Under the pieces are notes generated by a model. That model was not told the origin of the DNA, made no database searches, and saw nothing but the letters and a program-made list of their open reading frames with translations. Of a stretch of DNA of 12,549 nt, positions 1 to 5,256 are shown piece by piece. The stretch lies in assembly GCA_964370205.1 (NCBI GenBank), contig CAYJIK010000060.1, positions 1 through 12,549 on the forward strand. The letters are read 5' to 3'. Position numbers and translations under genes: made by a program. Each line of letters starts with the position of its first letter. Position 1 is the stretch's first letter. This DNA is from DAMCAP01 sp964370205 (GTDB lineage: Bacteria > Bacillota > Clostridia > Oscillospirales > Ruminococcaceae).

Positions 1-99
1 GCACTAACCTCGCCGCAAAACACCCTCGTCGGGGTTCGCTCAAATCAAGAAGCTTCCGGTCAAGGCGGTTTAAGCTTAACAGCTTGATATCACTACTGT
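1..99. other. Left-edge sequence, no gene recognised
   Basis: This stretch lies downstream of the aldo/keto reductase stop codon and is GC-richer than the other intergenic DNA. It holds a small palindrome, TTAAGCTTAA, at about 71-80. I see no hairpin with a T-run that would terminate the operon. Read on the minus strand, the first ~60 bases are open and could encode a short peptide, but nothing supports expression. It may be the edge of an interspersed repeat that continues outside the window. Confidence 0.3.
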
Positions 100-1242
100 T
101 TAAAACATTTCCTTTGCTAACTGCATGTTCTCACGGATTTTCACTTCAAATGGGCAGTTCTTTTCGCAGTTACCGCACATAATGCAGTCGTTAGCGTTAG
201 CGCTTAACGAATGATAGTGAGCCTTTATTGTCGGAGGTATCTCGTTGTTCTCCTTTGCAATATCAAGGAACTTTGTCACTGTAGCAATGTCGATATTGAC
301 AGGACATGGCAAACAGTGGTTGCAGTACATGCACTTGCCTGTCATTTTGACCTTTTCAGTACTGCTTAAAACCCATGAGTAGTCTTTTTCTTCATCCGTA
401 CTGTTTAGGTACTCTAGTGACGCATCCAGCTCCTCGACGCTTGCACAACCTATAAGCACAGACGTGACCGCAGGGCGGGTCAGCGAGTAGTGACAGCACT
501 GCGCCACAGTCATAGCCTTGCCAAACGGCGAGCTCTCCGCCTTTAACAGCGTGCCGGCACCGAGCGCCTTCATAACAGTAATTCCGACACCAAACGCTTC
601 ACAAGCGGTGTACAGCTTTTGCCTTGTAGGGTTAACCGCCCATTCAGCAGAGCTAAGCCCTTTATAGTCAATCAGATCACCAACCTCCGTGCTCTCATCT
701 TCAAGATCGTAAGCGGGGTTGATGCTAAACATCAAAACGTCAATCAAACCGCTTTTAACCATTTCAAGTGCCACGAGAGGATTGTGGGAGCTTACGCCAA
801 TGTGGCGGATAACGCCGTTGTCCTTTAATGCCTTAGCATACTCCATGATTTCACCGCCCAGAACAAGCTCCCAATCTTCAAAGCTGTCTACATAGTGGAT
901 CATGCCCACATCGATATAGTCGGTTTGTAGCTGAGTTAGCAAATCTTCAAAGGATTTCTTTGTTTTCTCAATGTCACGGGTTCTCTCGTACTGCCCGTTT
1001 TGCATGACTGTACATAGATGCCCTTGAATGAGCATCTTTTCCCTACGACCGACCAGCGCATTGCCGATAGCTGTTCTAACCGCAGGTTGCGGCATAAAGA
1101 CATCAATAAAGTTGACGCCTTTATCCATAGCTGTATTTATCACATCGCTTACCAACTCTTGCGGTTTGTCATTAAACCACTCTCCGCCCAGTCCTATAAC
1201 ACTGACTTCTAAGTTAGTTCTCCCAAGCTTTCTATACTGCAT
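100..1242 (-). CDS. Ferredoxin-type aldo/keto reductase with two C-terminal 4Fe-4S motifs
   Basis: This 380-residue protein has an N-terminal aldo/keto reductase TIM barrel (about 1-290) and a C-terminal ferredoxin-like extension. The start chosen is the ATG at 1242, because GGAGG sits 5 bases upstream (1248-1252); an upstream in-frame ATG at 1263 has no such site. The extension has CxxCxxCxxCP at residues 304-314 and CxxCxxCxxxCP at 353-364, which fits two 4Fe-4S clusters. Barrel hallmarks include the RKLGRT start, the GLGGEW loop and the YIDVGMIHYVD segment with the conserved His. The classical catalytic Tyr and Lys are not evident: the usual DxxY region reads DVFMPQP and the Lys strand reads LIQGH. 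This is typical of a clostridial subfamily whose substrate is unknown to me. It starts 13 bases after the stop of the upstream dehydrogenase, so the two are surely cotranscribed. A cytoplasmic oxidoreductase is likely; the exact reaction cannot be assigned. Confidence 0.93.
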   Translation of the reverse strand: MQYRKLGRTNLEVSVIGLGGEWFNDKPQELVSDVINTAMDKGVNFIDVFMPQPAVRTAIGNALVGRREKMLIQGHLCTVMQNGQYERTRDIEKTKKSFEDLLTQLQTDYIDVGMIHYVDSFEDWELVLGGEIMEYAKALKDNGVIRHIGVSSHNPLVALEMVKSGLIDVLMFSINPAYDLEDESTEVGDLIDYKGLSSAEWAVNPTRQKLYTACEAFGVGITVMKALGAGTLLKAESSPFGKAMTVAQCCHYSLTRPAVTSVLIGCASVEELDASLEYLNSTDEEKDYSWVLSSTEKVKMTGKCMYCNHCLPCPVNIDIATVTKFLDIAKENNEIPPTIKAHYHSLSANANDCIMCGNCEKNCPFEVKIRENMQLAKEMF

Positions 1243-1255
1243 AATTACCTCCGAA

Positions 1256-1978
1256 TTAGCCATCTTGTCTTGTGTCCGCTATCTGGATTTCTCTTAGGTT
1301 GACACCCTGCGGCATCTCGTATGCAAACTTAATGGTTTTTGCGATATCTTCAGCTGTTATGCTGTTTGCGCCGAGACCGTCACGCCAAGCGTTGTAACCC
1401 TCTTTGATTTCGTCGTTTGTGGTGTGGCTGAGTAGTTCGGTTGCAACTGCGCCGGGGCAAACACGCATAACTCTTACATTGAAGGGCGCAAGCTCCGCTC
1501 TCGCAACTTCGGACATGCCCACAACGCCGTACTTACTTGCGCAGTAAGCCGCATGGTTGCCAAAAGGCTTTACGCCTGCGATGGAGGAGATGTTAACGAT
1601 AGTACCGCCCTGCCTCTCCTTCATGTCATTCATCACGATTTGCATACCGTGCATAACGCCCATCAGGTTGACGTCAAGCATTTTTTGCCATTCTACAGCA
1701 TTCTGACTTTCGAGGTTACCCAGCAACATTATACCTGCGCTGTTTACGATTAGGTCTGTCTTGCCGTAGACAGCCTCCGCTTTTCTGACTGCTTTCTCAA
1801 AAGCTTCTCTGTCGGTAACGTCCACCTTTTCGCACATTGCATTTTCAAGCCCTAAGCCCTCTAATATTTCAACTCTTCTGGCGAGAAGCAGAAGGGGATA
1901 GCCCGCCTTGTTAAACTCAATTGCCATCGCCTTGCCAAAACCGGAACTTGCCCCGGTGATAACTACTAACTTTTTCAT
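1256..1978 (-). CDS. Short-chain dehydrogenase/reductase (NADP-type)
   Basis: This classical short-chain dehydrogenase of 240 residues, a normal length for the family, would oxidise or reduce an alcohol/carbonyl pair with a nicotinamide cofactor. Visible motifs are the cofactor loop TGASSGFG (8-15), the NSAG variant of NNAG (79-82), Asn104, catalytic Ser132, YCASK with Tyr145 and Lys149, and the PGAVATEL segment after the active site. The Arg pair after the second strand (ARR, 33-35) favours NADP(H) over NAD(H). The ATG at 1978 is preceded at 8 bases by AGGAG (1987-1991). It is the first gene of a two-gene operon with the downstream ferredoxin-type reductase and is divergent from an HxlR regulator. 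That layout suggests induction by a reactive small molecule such as an aldehyde or quinone; the substrate is unknown. Confidence 0.95.
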   Translation of the reverse strand: MKKLVVITGASSGFGKAMAIEFNKAGYPLLLLARRVEILEGLGLENAMCEKVDVTDREAFEKAVRKAEAVYGKTDLIVNSAGIMLLGNLESQNAVEWQKMLDVNLMGVMHGMQIVMNDMKERQGGTIVNISSIAGVKPFGNHAAYCASKYGVVGMSEVARAELAPFNVRVMRVCPGAVATELLSHTTNDEIKEGYNAWRDGLGANSITAEDIAKTIKFAYEMPQGVNLREIQIADTRQDG

Positions 1979-2009
1979 GATGCTTTCTCCTTTTGATTGA
2001 CTTTTTTAT

Positions 2010-2034
2010 TATTATAGTATAATATACTGCAATA
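2010..2034. promoter_or_regulatory. Inverted repeat, candidate HxlR operator
   Basis: The core AGTATA-A-TATACT (2016-2028) is a perfect 6-1-6 inverted repeat. Its arms extend imperfectly to 2010 and 2034 through TATT/AATA with two mismatched pairs. It lies in the divergent promoter region, overlaps the TATAAT that could serve the regulator gene, and sits just downstream of the expected start of the dehydrogenase operon. Family regulators bind short AT-rich inverted repeats as dimers, so this is the best operator candidate. The role is inferred from position and symmetry only. Confidence 0.5.
2018..2023 (+). promoter_or_regulatory. Possible -10 element of the HxlR regulator gene
   Basis: TATAAT at 2018-2023 points towards the regulator gene. 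The best -35 candidates are TTGACT at 1997-2002 (15-base spacer) or TTGATT at 1993-1998 (19-base spacer); neither has ideal spacing. It lies inside the candidate operator, consistent with autoregulation. Confidence 0.4.
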
Positions 2035-2043
2035 GATGTTTTT

Positions 2044-2072
2044 ATTATAAGAGCGAATAGTAATATAGTCAA
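2044..2072 (-). promoter_or_regulatory. Sigma-A promoter of the dehydrogenase/aldo-keto reductase operon
   Basis: On the minus strand, TTGACT (2067-2072) and TATAAT (2044-2049) are separated by exactly 17 bases. Transcription would begin near 2037, about 59 bases before the dehydrogenase start codon, and would pass through the candidate operator. This is the strongest promoter in the intergenic region. Confidence 0.8.
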
Positions 2073-2112
2073 TAAGGCACATTTTTTTCACTTAGAGAAA
2101 GAAAGGTAACTA

Positions 2113-2466
2113 ATGCTTATGGATAAGATAAAGGTAAACTCGGAAATTGAGATAACGCTAAAAATGATAGGGGGAAAGTGTAAGCCTATCATTTTGTACA
2201 TGCTTATTGAGGACGGAACCATGAGGTTTAAAGACCTTATGTGCGCTGTCACACAAGTTTCACAAAAGACGCTTACAAACCAGCTTCGTGAACTGGAGGC
2301 TGACGGCTTGATAACAAGGGTCGCCTACAGCGAAATTCCGCCACGTGTGGAGTATTCGGTGACGGATAGAGGTAGAACACTGTTCCCGATACTTGAGATG
2401 ATGTGCGAGTGGGGCGAAAAGAATAATGACGGCAGATTTGAGATAGTAAACCCTCAGTGTGTTTAG
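2113..2466 (+). CDS. HxlR-family winged-helix transcriptional regulator
   Basis: This is a 117-residue DNA-binding regulator of the HxlR family (family members include HypR, YodB and CatR), which usually bind as dimers and sense reactive carbonyls, quinones or disulfide stress. Family landmarks are the IGGKxKPxIL helix (19-28), the MRFKDL segment, the recognition-helix region VSQKTLTNQLRELEADGLI and the wing PPRVEYSVTDRGRTLFP, followed by the MCEWG end motif. The usual Trp of GGKW is replaced by Cys23, and Cys40, Cys94 and Cys116 are also present, so a thiol switch is conceivable. The ATG at 2113 has AAAGG about 6 bases upstream; the in-frame ATG at 2119 is more distant. It is divergent from the reductase operon and is inferred to control it and itself. 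Confidence 0.92.
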   Translation: MLMDKIKVNSEIEITLKMIGGKCKPIILYMLIEDGTMRFKDLMCAVTQVSQKTLTNQLRELEADGLITRVAYSEIPPRVEYSVTDRGRTLFPILEMMCEWGEKNNDGRFEIVNPQCV

Positions 2467-2496
2467 CTATGCAGCTGTCGGTAGACAGTTGCATAG
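2467..2496 (+). terminator. Stem-loop directly after the HxlR regulator gene
   Basis: A 13-bp stem (2467-2479 with 2484-2496, one G-T pair) closes a GGTA loop and begins at the base after the stop codon. No T-run follows at once; the first one (about 2509-2513) is 12 bases away. It could slow or end transcription, or protect the mRNA 3' end, but it is not a textbook intrinsic terminator. Confidence 0.5.
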
Positions 2497-2540
2497 AAAC
2501 GTCGGTGATTTTTCCCCTTTTGAAATTTTCTAAAAAACTG

Positions 2541-2569
2541 TAACCTTTTCGATTTATTTCCTACTGTAT
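2541..2569 (+). promoter_or_regulatory. ECF-type promoter motif before the lipoprotein gene
   Basis: TAAC (2541-2544; wider TGTAACC from 2539) is followed after exactly 14 bases by TCCT (2559-2562) and then GTAT. The same TAAC-N14-TCCT arrangement precedes the sigma factor gene at 3927-3954. AAC-containing -35 elements are typical of ECF sigma factors. Recognition by the sigma factor of this cluster is an inference from the shared motif. Confidence 0.6.
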
Positions 2570-2578
2570 AGATGAAAG

Positions 2579-2662
2579 ACAAAACTAATCACAGTTTTGT
2601 GCTCTTCGGCATAGCCTCAGTTTTGGCGACATTAAACGATATGCCACCAAAAGCGCACAAAA
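2579..2662 (+). promoter_or_regulatory. Structured leader of the lipoprotein mRNA (candidate)
   Basis: Between the ECF-type promoter and the ribosome binding site, several complementary segments occur. ACAAAACT/AGTTTTGT form an 8-bp hairpin (2579-2586, 2593-2600). TTTTGTGC (2595-2602) can instead pair with GCACAAAA (2655-2662). GGCATA (2608-2613) can pair with TATGCC (2640-2645), and TTTTGG (2621-2626) with CCAAAA (2647-2652). The first two helices exclude each other and the last two would cross. No known riboswitch class was recognised. Confidence 0.3.
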
Positions 2663-2687
2663 CATACAGAAAGGAATGGATATTATA

Positions 2688-3290
2688 ATGAAAAGATTAC
2701 TGACGACCTTACTTGCAGGGACAATGGCGTTGACACTTTTGAGTGCTTGCAACGAGCAACCGCCACTCATAAGCGAACAGCCCCCTACAGCGGATACCCA
2801 AGGACAGGAGCAGAACCTGTCAGGAGAAAATTCCGTCGCGATTTTCCGTGGAGTTATTGAAGAAATGAGCGACAGCACCGCCACTGTCGCCCCCAATGAC
2901 GACCAAGAGCATATACTGTCTTCCGGCGATAAGGTCAAGGTGAACCTATCGGTGTCGGATGGTAAGTTTGAGGTAGGTGATGAGATTGTAGTGTATTACA
3001 CAGGAGAAATCATGGAGTCCTACCCTTTGCAGATTAACACTGTTGACGTTGAGCTCTCGGAAGATTTCGATCAAACGATTGATGATAACGCAAATTCAAG
3101 CGACGACGATAAGGTTGTAAGCGAGCTTTTGCCGACAGCGAAGATAGCCATAAATATTGAAGGCTTTGTGACGAACGTTGACGGAAACAGGATAACGCTG
3201 GACAGTGGCAAAGTTGTCGTTATCACAGAGGAAACAGAGTTTGAGACGGAAAATGTCGGCAACTTTTTAGCTGTTGACGACGAGATGTAG
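2688..3290 (+). CDS. Lipoprotein, N-terminal fragment (DUF3221-like)
   Basis: This is the first reading-frame segment of the broken gene, 200 residues. Translation most likely starts at the ATG at 2688. The ATG at 2676 abuts the AAGGA (2671-2675) with no spacing, and starting at 2688 gives a clean lipoprotein signal, MKRLLTT then a hydrophobic stretch and LLSAC. Residues 55-123 resemble DUF3221/YobA-like domains: GVIEEM, a block of short strands, then VGDEIVVYYTG and ESYPLQINTV. An acidic linker (124-148) leads into repeat domain A, whose start INIEGFVTNVDG and ITEET are present before the premature stop. If translated alone, the protein would be exported with a truncated second domain. Confidence 0.8.
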   Translation: MKRLLTTLLAGTMALTLLSACNEQPPLISEQPPTADTQGQEQNLSGENSVAIFRGVIEEMSDSTATVAPNDDQEHILSSGDKVKVNLSVSDGKFEVGDEIVVYYTGEIMESYPLQINTVDVELSEDFDQTIDDNANSSDDDKVVSELLPTAKIAINIEGFVTNVDGNRITLDSGKVVVITEETEFETENVGNFLAVDDEM

Positions 3291-3391
3291 TAGGCAATTT
3301 TATACAAGGGTTTACACTGGGTGACGCGGCAGCAGACGAAGTTACCGCTGACGTCATAAGCTCCAACGAAGTTTTGGAGATGCCGATGGGT
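3141..3391 (+). repeat. Shared repeat domain, copy A
   Basis: Copy A is the most diverged. It has INIEG, DSGK, ITEET, then after the frameshift VGNFIQGFT. It lacks the YTNWNW end that copies B (3392-3658) and C (4811-5077) share. The three copies suggest an old duplication followed by a more recent one between the lipoprotein and the anti-sigma gene. Confidence 0.7.
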
Positions 3392-3904
3392 GATGTTGTA
3401 GTAAACATTGAGGGTGTTATAACCGAAGTGTCCGACGACGGCAACAGCTTCCTACTGGACAGCGGTAAATGGGTGATAGTCACAGACGAAACAGAGCTTG
3501 GCATTACAGGCCCTAATGCCGCACTGAGAGATGAGCAATACCTAGAGGAAACGTTTAGGGTGGGCAATTCTATTTCAGGTTTTACTGAAGACACCACATC
3601 CGAAGAGCTGATAGCCTACGCAATTTACACCAATTGGAACTGGGAGAGCCCGATAGGGGACAGCGATTTAGGTATAATCGAGACAGAGATCATCATAAAT
3701 GTGACTGAGGAATATGACGGTACGCTTACAGCTGAGCTGACAAATTTGGGCGTGGTGTCGGTTGAGAATATATTTGCAGTTGAGGATACGATTATGTATC
3801 TTATAAAAACCGAGGAGCCTGTCAAAGATATCATAGAAAAGCTGGAAGCGCTGAGTTTTGTTAACTACGCAGAATATAACCGGATAGTTTCCATTACAAA
3901 CTAG
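3290..3904 (+). CDS. Lipoprotein, C-terminal fragment after the frameshift
   Basis: This is the continuation of the broken gene in another frame, open from 3290; only a TTG at 3374 and an ATG at 3380 could serve as internal starts. No ribosome binding site precedes either, and there is no signal peptide, so it is unlikely to be an independent gene. It encodes the end of repeat domain A, then domain B (3392-3658: DVVVNIEG, DSGKW, TDET, TFRVGNS, SGFT, YAIYTNWNW). About 80 more residues end with KTEEPVKDIIEKLEAL and a following strand, reminiscent of the ferredoxin-like fold of protease propeptide inhibitors. That last comparison is tentative. The stop is TAG at 3902-3904. Confidence 0.7.
   Translation, partial: VGNFIQGFTLGDAAADEVTADVISSNEVLEMPMGDVVVNIEGVITEVSDDGNSFLLDSGKWVIVTDETELGITGPNAALRDEQYLEETFRVGNSISGFTEDTTSEELIAYAIYTNWNWESPIGDSDLGIIETEIIINVTEEYDGTLTAELTNLGVVSVENIFAVEDTIMYLIKTEEPVKDIIEKLEALSFVNYAEYNRIVSITN
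3392..3658 (+). repeat. Shared repeat domain, copy B
   Basis: Copy B is 89 residues long and aligns without gaps to the 89-residue end of the anti-sigma factor (copy C, 4811-5077). By hand I count 55 identical residues. Conserved blocks are DVVVNIEG, the LD.G.W strand, TDET, TFRVGNS, SGFT and AYAIYTNWNWE.PI. At the DNA level a 21-base exact match (3613-3633 with 5032-5052) shows the copies are related recently or held alike by gene conversion. Confidence 0.85.
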
Positions 3905-3926
3905 GGTTGAGACTGCTATTGACAGT

Positions 3927-3954
3927 TAACGGTTATGAGAAAAGTCCTTAGTAT
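3927..3954 (+). promoter_or_regulatory. ECF-type promoter motif before the sigma factor gene
   Basis: TAAC (3927-3930), 14 bases, TCCT (3945-3948), then GTAT (3951-3954) matches the motif before the lipoprotein gene in content and spacing. It ends about 20 bases before the GTG start, in front of a strong ribosome binding site. It fits an autoregulated ECF sigma gene. A TTGACA at 3919-3924 has no -10 partner at 17 bases. Confidence 0.55.
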
Positions 3955-3974
3955 GACAAAAACGGAGGTACTTT

Positions 3975-4526
3975 GTGGAGGACATTAAAATACTGGAGCT
4001 TTTTGAAAGCCGAAACGAAACCGCACTTTTGGAAACATCAAAGAAGTACGGTGCATACCTCCTGAAAATCTGCATGAACATTTTAGGTATAAAGGAGGAC
4101 AGTGAGGAGTGCGTGAACGACACATATAACACAGCATGGAATCAAATCCCCCCTGAAAAGCCAAAGAAGTTTCTACCCTATCTGGGGAGAATAGCGAAAA
4201 ACACCTCGCTAAACCGCTACGACTATTTGACTGCGACTAAGCGGAACACTCATTTTGACAGCGTGCTTTCTGAACTGTCCGACATCGGCGGTGATGACAT
4301 ATTTGATAGCGTTTCGGAAAAAGAGCTGTCAAAGAGTATAAGTGACTTTTTGCGTGGTTGTGATGAGAAGGCGAGAAACGTTTTTATTCGTAGATATTGG
4401 TACAACGATAAAATTGAGGATATTTCGAGGATGTTTGGCGTTAGTGTGAGCAATGCTAAGGTTATACTCTCAAGGACACGCAGTAAGCTTAAAACTCATC
4501 TTGTAAAGGAGGGGTACAATTTATGA
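3975..4526 (+). CDS. ECF-family RNA polymerase sigma factor
   Basis: This 183-residue extracytoplasmic-function sigma factor would direct RNA polymerase to a small stress regulon. Region 2 spans about 25-85, with KYGAYLLKICMNILG, the DSEECVNDTYNTAWNQIPP helix and the core-binding/-10 segment YLGRIAKNTSLNRYD. Region 4 spans about 117-176, with EKARNVFIRRYWYNDKIEDIS and the helix-turn-helix FGVSVSNAKVILSRTRSKLK that reads the -35 element. There is no region 3, as usual for the family. The start is GTG at 3975, with GGAGG six bases upstream (3964-3968). Its last codon overlaps the anti-sigma start in an ATGA, so the two are translationally coupled. The product is expected to be held inactive by the membrane anti-sigma factor until the signal arrives. 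Confidence 0.95.
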   Translation: MEDIKILELFESRNETALLETSKKYGAYLLKICMNILGIKEDSEECVNDTYNTAWNQIPPEKPKKFLPYLGRIAKNTSLNRYDYLTATKRNTHFDSVLSELSDIGGDDIFDSVSEKELSKSISDFLRGCDEKARNVFIRRYWYNDKIEDISRMFGVSVSNAKVILSRTRSKLKTHLVKEGYNL

Positions 4527-5080
4527 GGAAGCTTTACAGTGCTATAAATAATATTGATGACGATTTGATTGAGAATGCTGCGGAGATTACAGCAAAAAGA
4601 GTTGTACCCTTTAAGAAATATGCGCTTATCGCTGCCTGCTTTGTGATTGTCATCGGTGCGGTTACTATTTTTTATAACAGCACACAGTATCCACCCATTG
4701 ATTTGACAGATAGAATTGTTGTGGAGGAGTTTTCTTTAAATGTGCAGGAAAAAGAACCTGCTGCCCCCGGGATATCAGGTGCCCCCGAGATTTCAGGGTC
4801 GATAACTGCAGATGTTGTGGTTAATATTGAGGGGATTATAACGAGAGTCAGTAAAGATGGGCTTAGTTTTAGGCTTGATGACGGTAGGTGGGTTTATATC
4901 ACTGATGAGACGATAATAGGTAAGACTTGTAGCGATGAGGAAGAGAAGGATAGCTTGTTTATAGAGCCGACGTTTAGGGTTGGCAACTCGGTTTCCGGCT
5001 TTACTCAAGATGAAAACGCTACTGAAATTGAAGCCTACGCAATTTACACCAACTGGAATTGGGAAGATCCCATTAGATAG
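4523..5080 (+). CDS. Membrane-bound anti-sigma factor with shared sensory domain
   Basis: This 185-residue protein has a short cytoplasmic N terminus (1-32) typical of clostridial anti-sigma partners, KLYSAINNIDDDLIENAAEI, with no zinc-binding HxxxCxxC motif. One transmembrane helix follows (about 33-51, YALIAACFVIVIGAVTIFY), then a linker and an outer domain (97-185). The outer domain is copy C of the repeat found twice in the upstream lipoprotein. Topology would place it outside the membrane, where the lipoprotein also resides. The start ATG lies in the ATGA overlap with the sigma gene, and AAAGGAGG ends 8-10 bases upstream. The assignment as anti-sigma rests on position, coupling and membrane topology. 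The shared domain suggests that the lipoprotein and anti-sigma factor bind the same ligand or each other. Confidence 0.85.
   Translation: MRKLYSAINNIDDDLIENAAEITAKRVVPFKKYALIAACFVIVIGAVTIFYNSTQYPPIDLTDRIVVEEFSLNVQEKEPAAPGISGAPEISGSITADVVVNIEGIITRVSKDGLSFRLDDGRWVYITDETIIGKTCSDEEEKDSLFIEPTFRVGNSVSGFTQDENATEIEAYAIYTNWNWEDPIR
4811..5077 (+). repeat. Shared repeat domain, copy C
   Basis: This is the 89-residue ectodomain of the anti-sigma factor and the ungapped counterpart of lipoprotein copy B. It ends with the protein itself, so the domain border is sharp. Its start DVVVNIEG and end AYAIYTNWNWEDPI define the unit. Three aromatic residues close together (Y, W, W) near the end suggest a ligand- or glycan-contact patch; this is speculation. 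Confidence 0.85.
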
Positions 5081-5082
5081 CT

Positions 5083-5117
5083 AAAGTGCGACTGTGACGG
5101 TCGCACTTTTCTCTGTT
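5083..5117 (+). terminator. Intrinsic terminator after the anti-sigma gene
   Basis: A perfect 10-bp stem (AAAGTGCGAC at 5083-5092, GTCGCACTTT at 5100-5109) with a 7-base loop is followed by a T-rich tract. It begins three bases after the stop codon and closes the lipoprotein/sigma/anti-sigma cluster. Confidence 0.9.
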
Positions 5118-5207
5118 TGTGACCTTTTTACGCTGTGTTTGGGTGCTTTGTAGTGCTGAAAGGTAGGGAGGAGCTTTGTGATAGTGAGTGCATGGAGGTT
5201 GGTTGTA

Positions 5208-5236
5208 TTGACAATGGTGTATATGTCTTGTATAAT
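5208..5236 (+). promoter_or_regulatory. Consensus sigma-A promoter of trpS
   Basis: TTGACA (5208-5213) and TATAAT (5231-5236) match the consensus with an exact 17-base spacer. Transcription should start about 14 bases before the GTG start codon. That leaves no room for a T-box leader, which often controls aminoacyl-tRNA synthetase genes in Firmicutes. Confidence 0.92.
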
Positions 5237-5256
5237 TCACTGAAAGGAGTGATTAG

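Larger units (their letters stand above)
2688..3904 (+). pseudogene. Frameshifted lipoprotein gene: DUF3221-like domain plus two shared repeat domains
   Basis: One gene of about 406 codons is broken near 3287-3290. The upstream reading ends at TAG 3288-3290, right after DDEM. The next frame, read from 3290, continues at once with VGNFIQGFT, matching the VGNS.SGFT motif found in the other two copies of the domain. A single missing base therefore explains the break; the total length is one base short of a multiple of three. The intact product would be an exported lipoprotein with a signal peptide and lipobox LSAC (Cys21), a DUF3221/YobA-like beta domain (about 55-123), repeat domain A (3141-3391), repeat domain B (3392-3658) and a C-terminal beta-alpha-beta segment. 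It is followed by the ECF sigma and anti-sigma genes, and the anti-sigma factor carries the same repeat domain, so it probably takes part in the same signalling. No slippery heptamer is visible, so a mutation or sequencing error is more likely than programmed frameshifting. Confidence 0.75.

Noticed and set aside
3281..3295. Programmed ribosomal frameshift in the lipoprotein gene
   Set aside because: No slippery heptamer or nearby stimulatory structure is visible around the TAG at 3288-3290; a lost base is simpler.
3374..3904. Second lipoprotein fragment as an independent gene from TTG 3374
   Set aside because: There is no ribosome binding site, no signal peptide, and the reading frame continues homology upstream to the frameshift at 3290.
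3919..3947. Sigma-A promoter for the ECF sigma gene from TTGACA at 3919
   Set aside because: No -10 element occurs at acceptable spacing; the ECF-type motif is the better explanation.
5118..5256. T-box leader before trpS
   Set aside because: The consensus promoter leaves a leader of only about 14 bases, and no T-box sequence is present.
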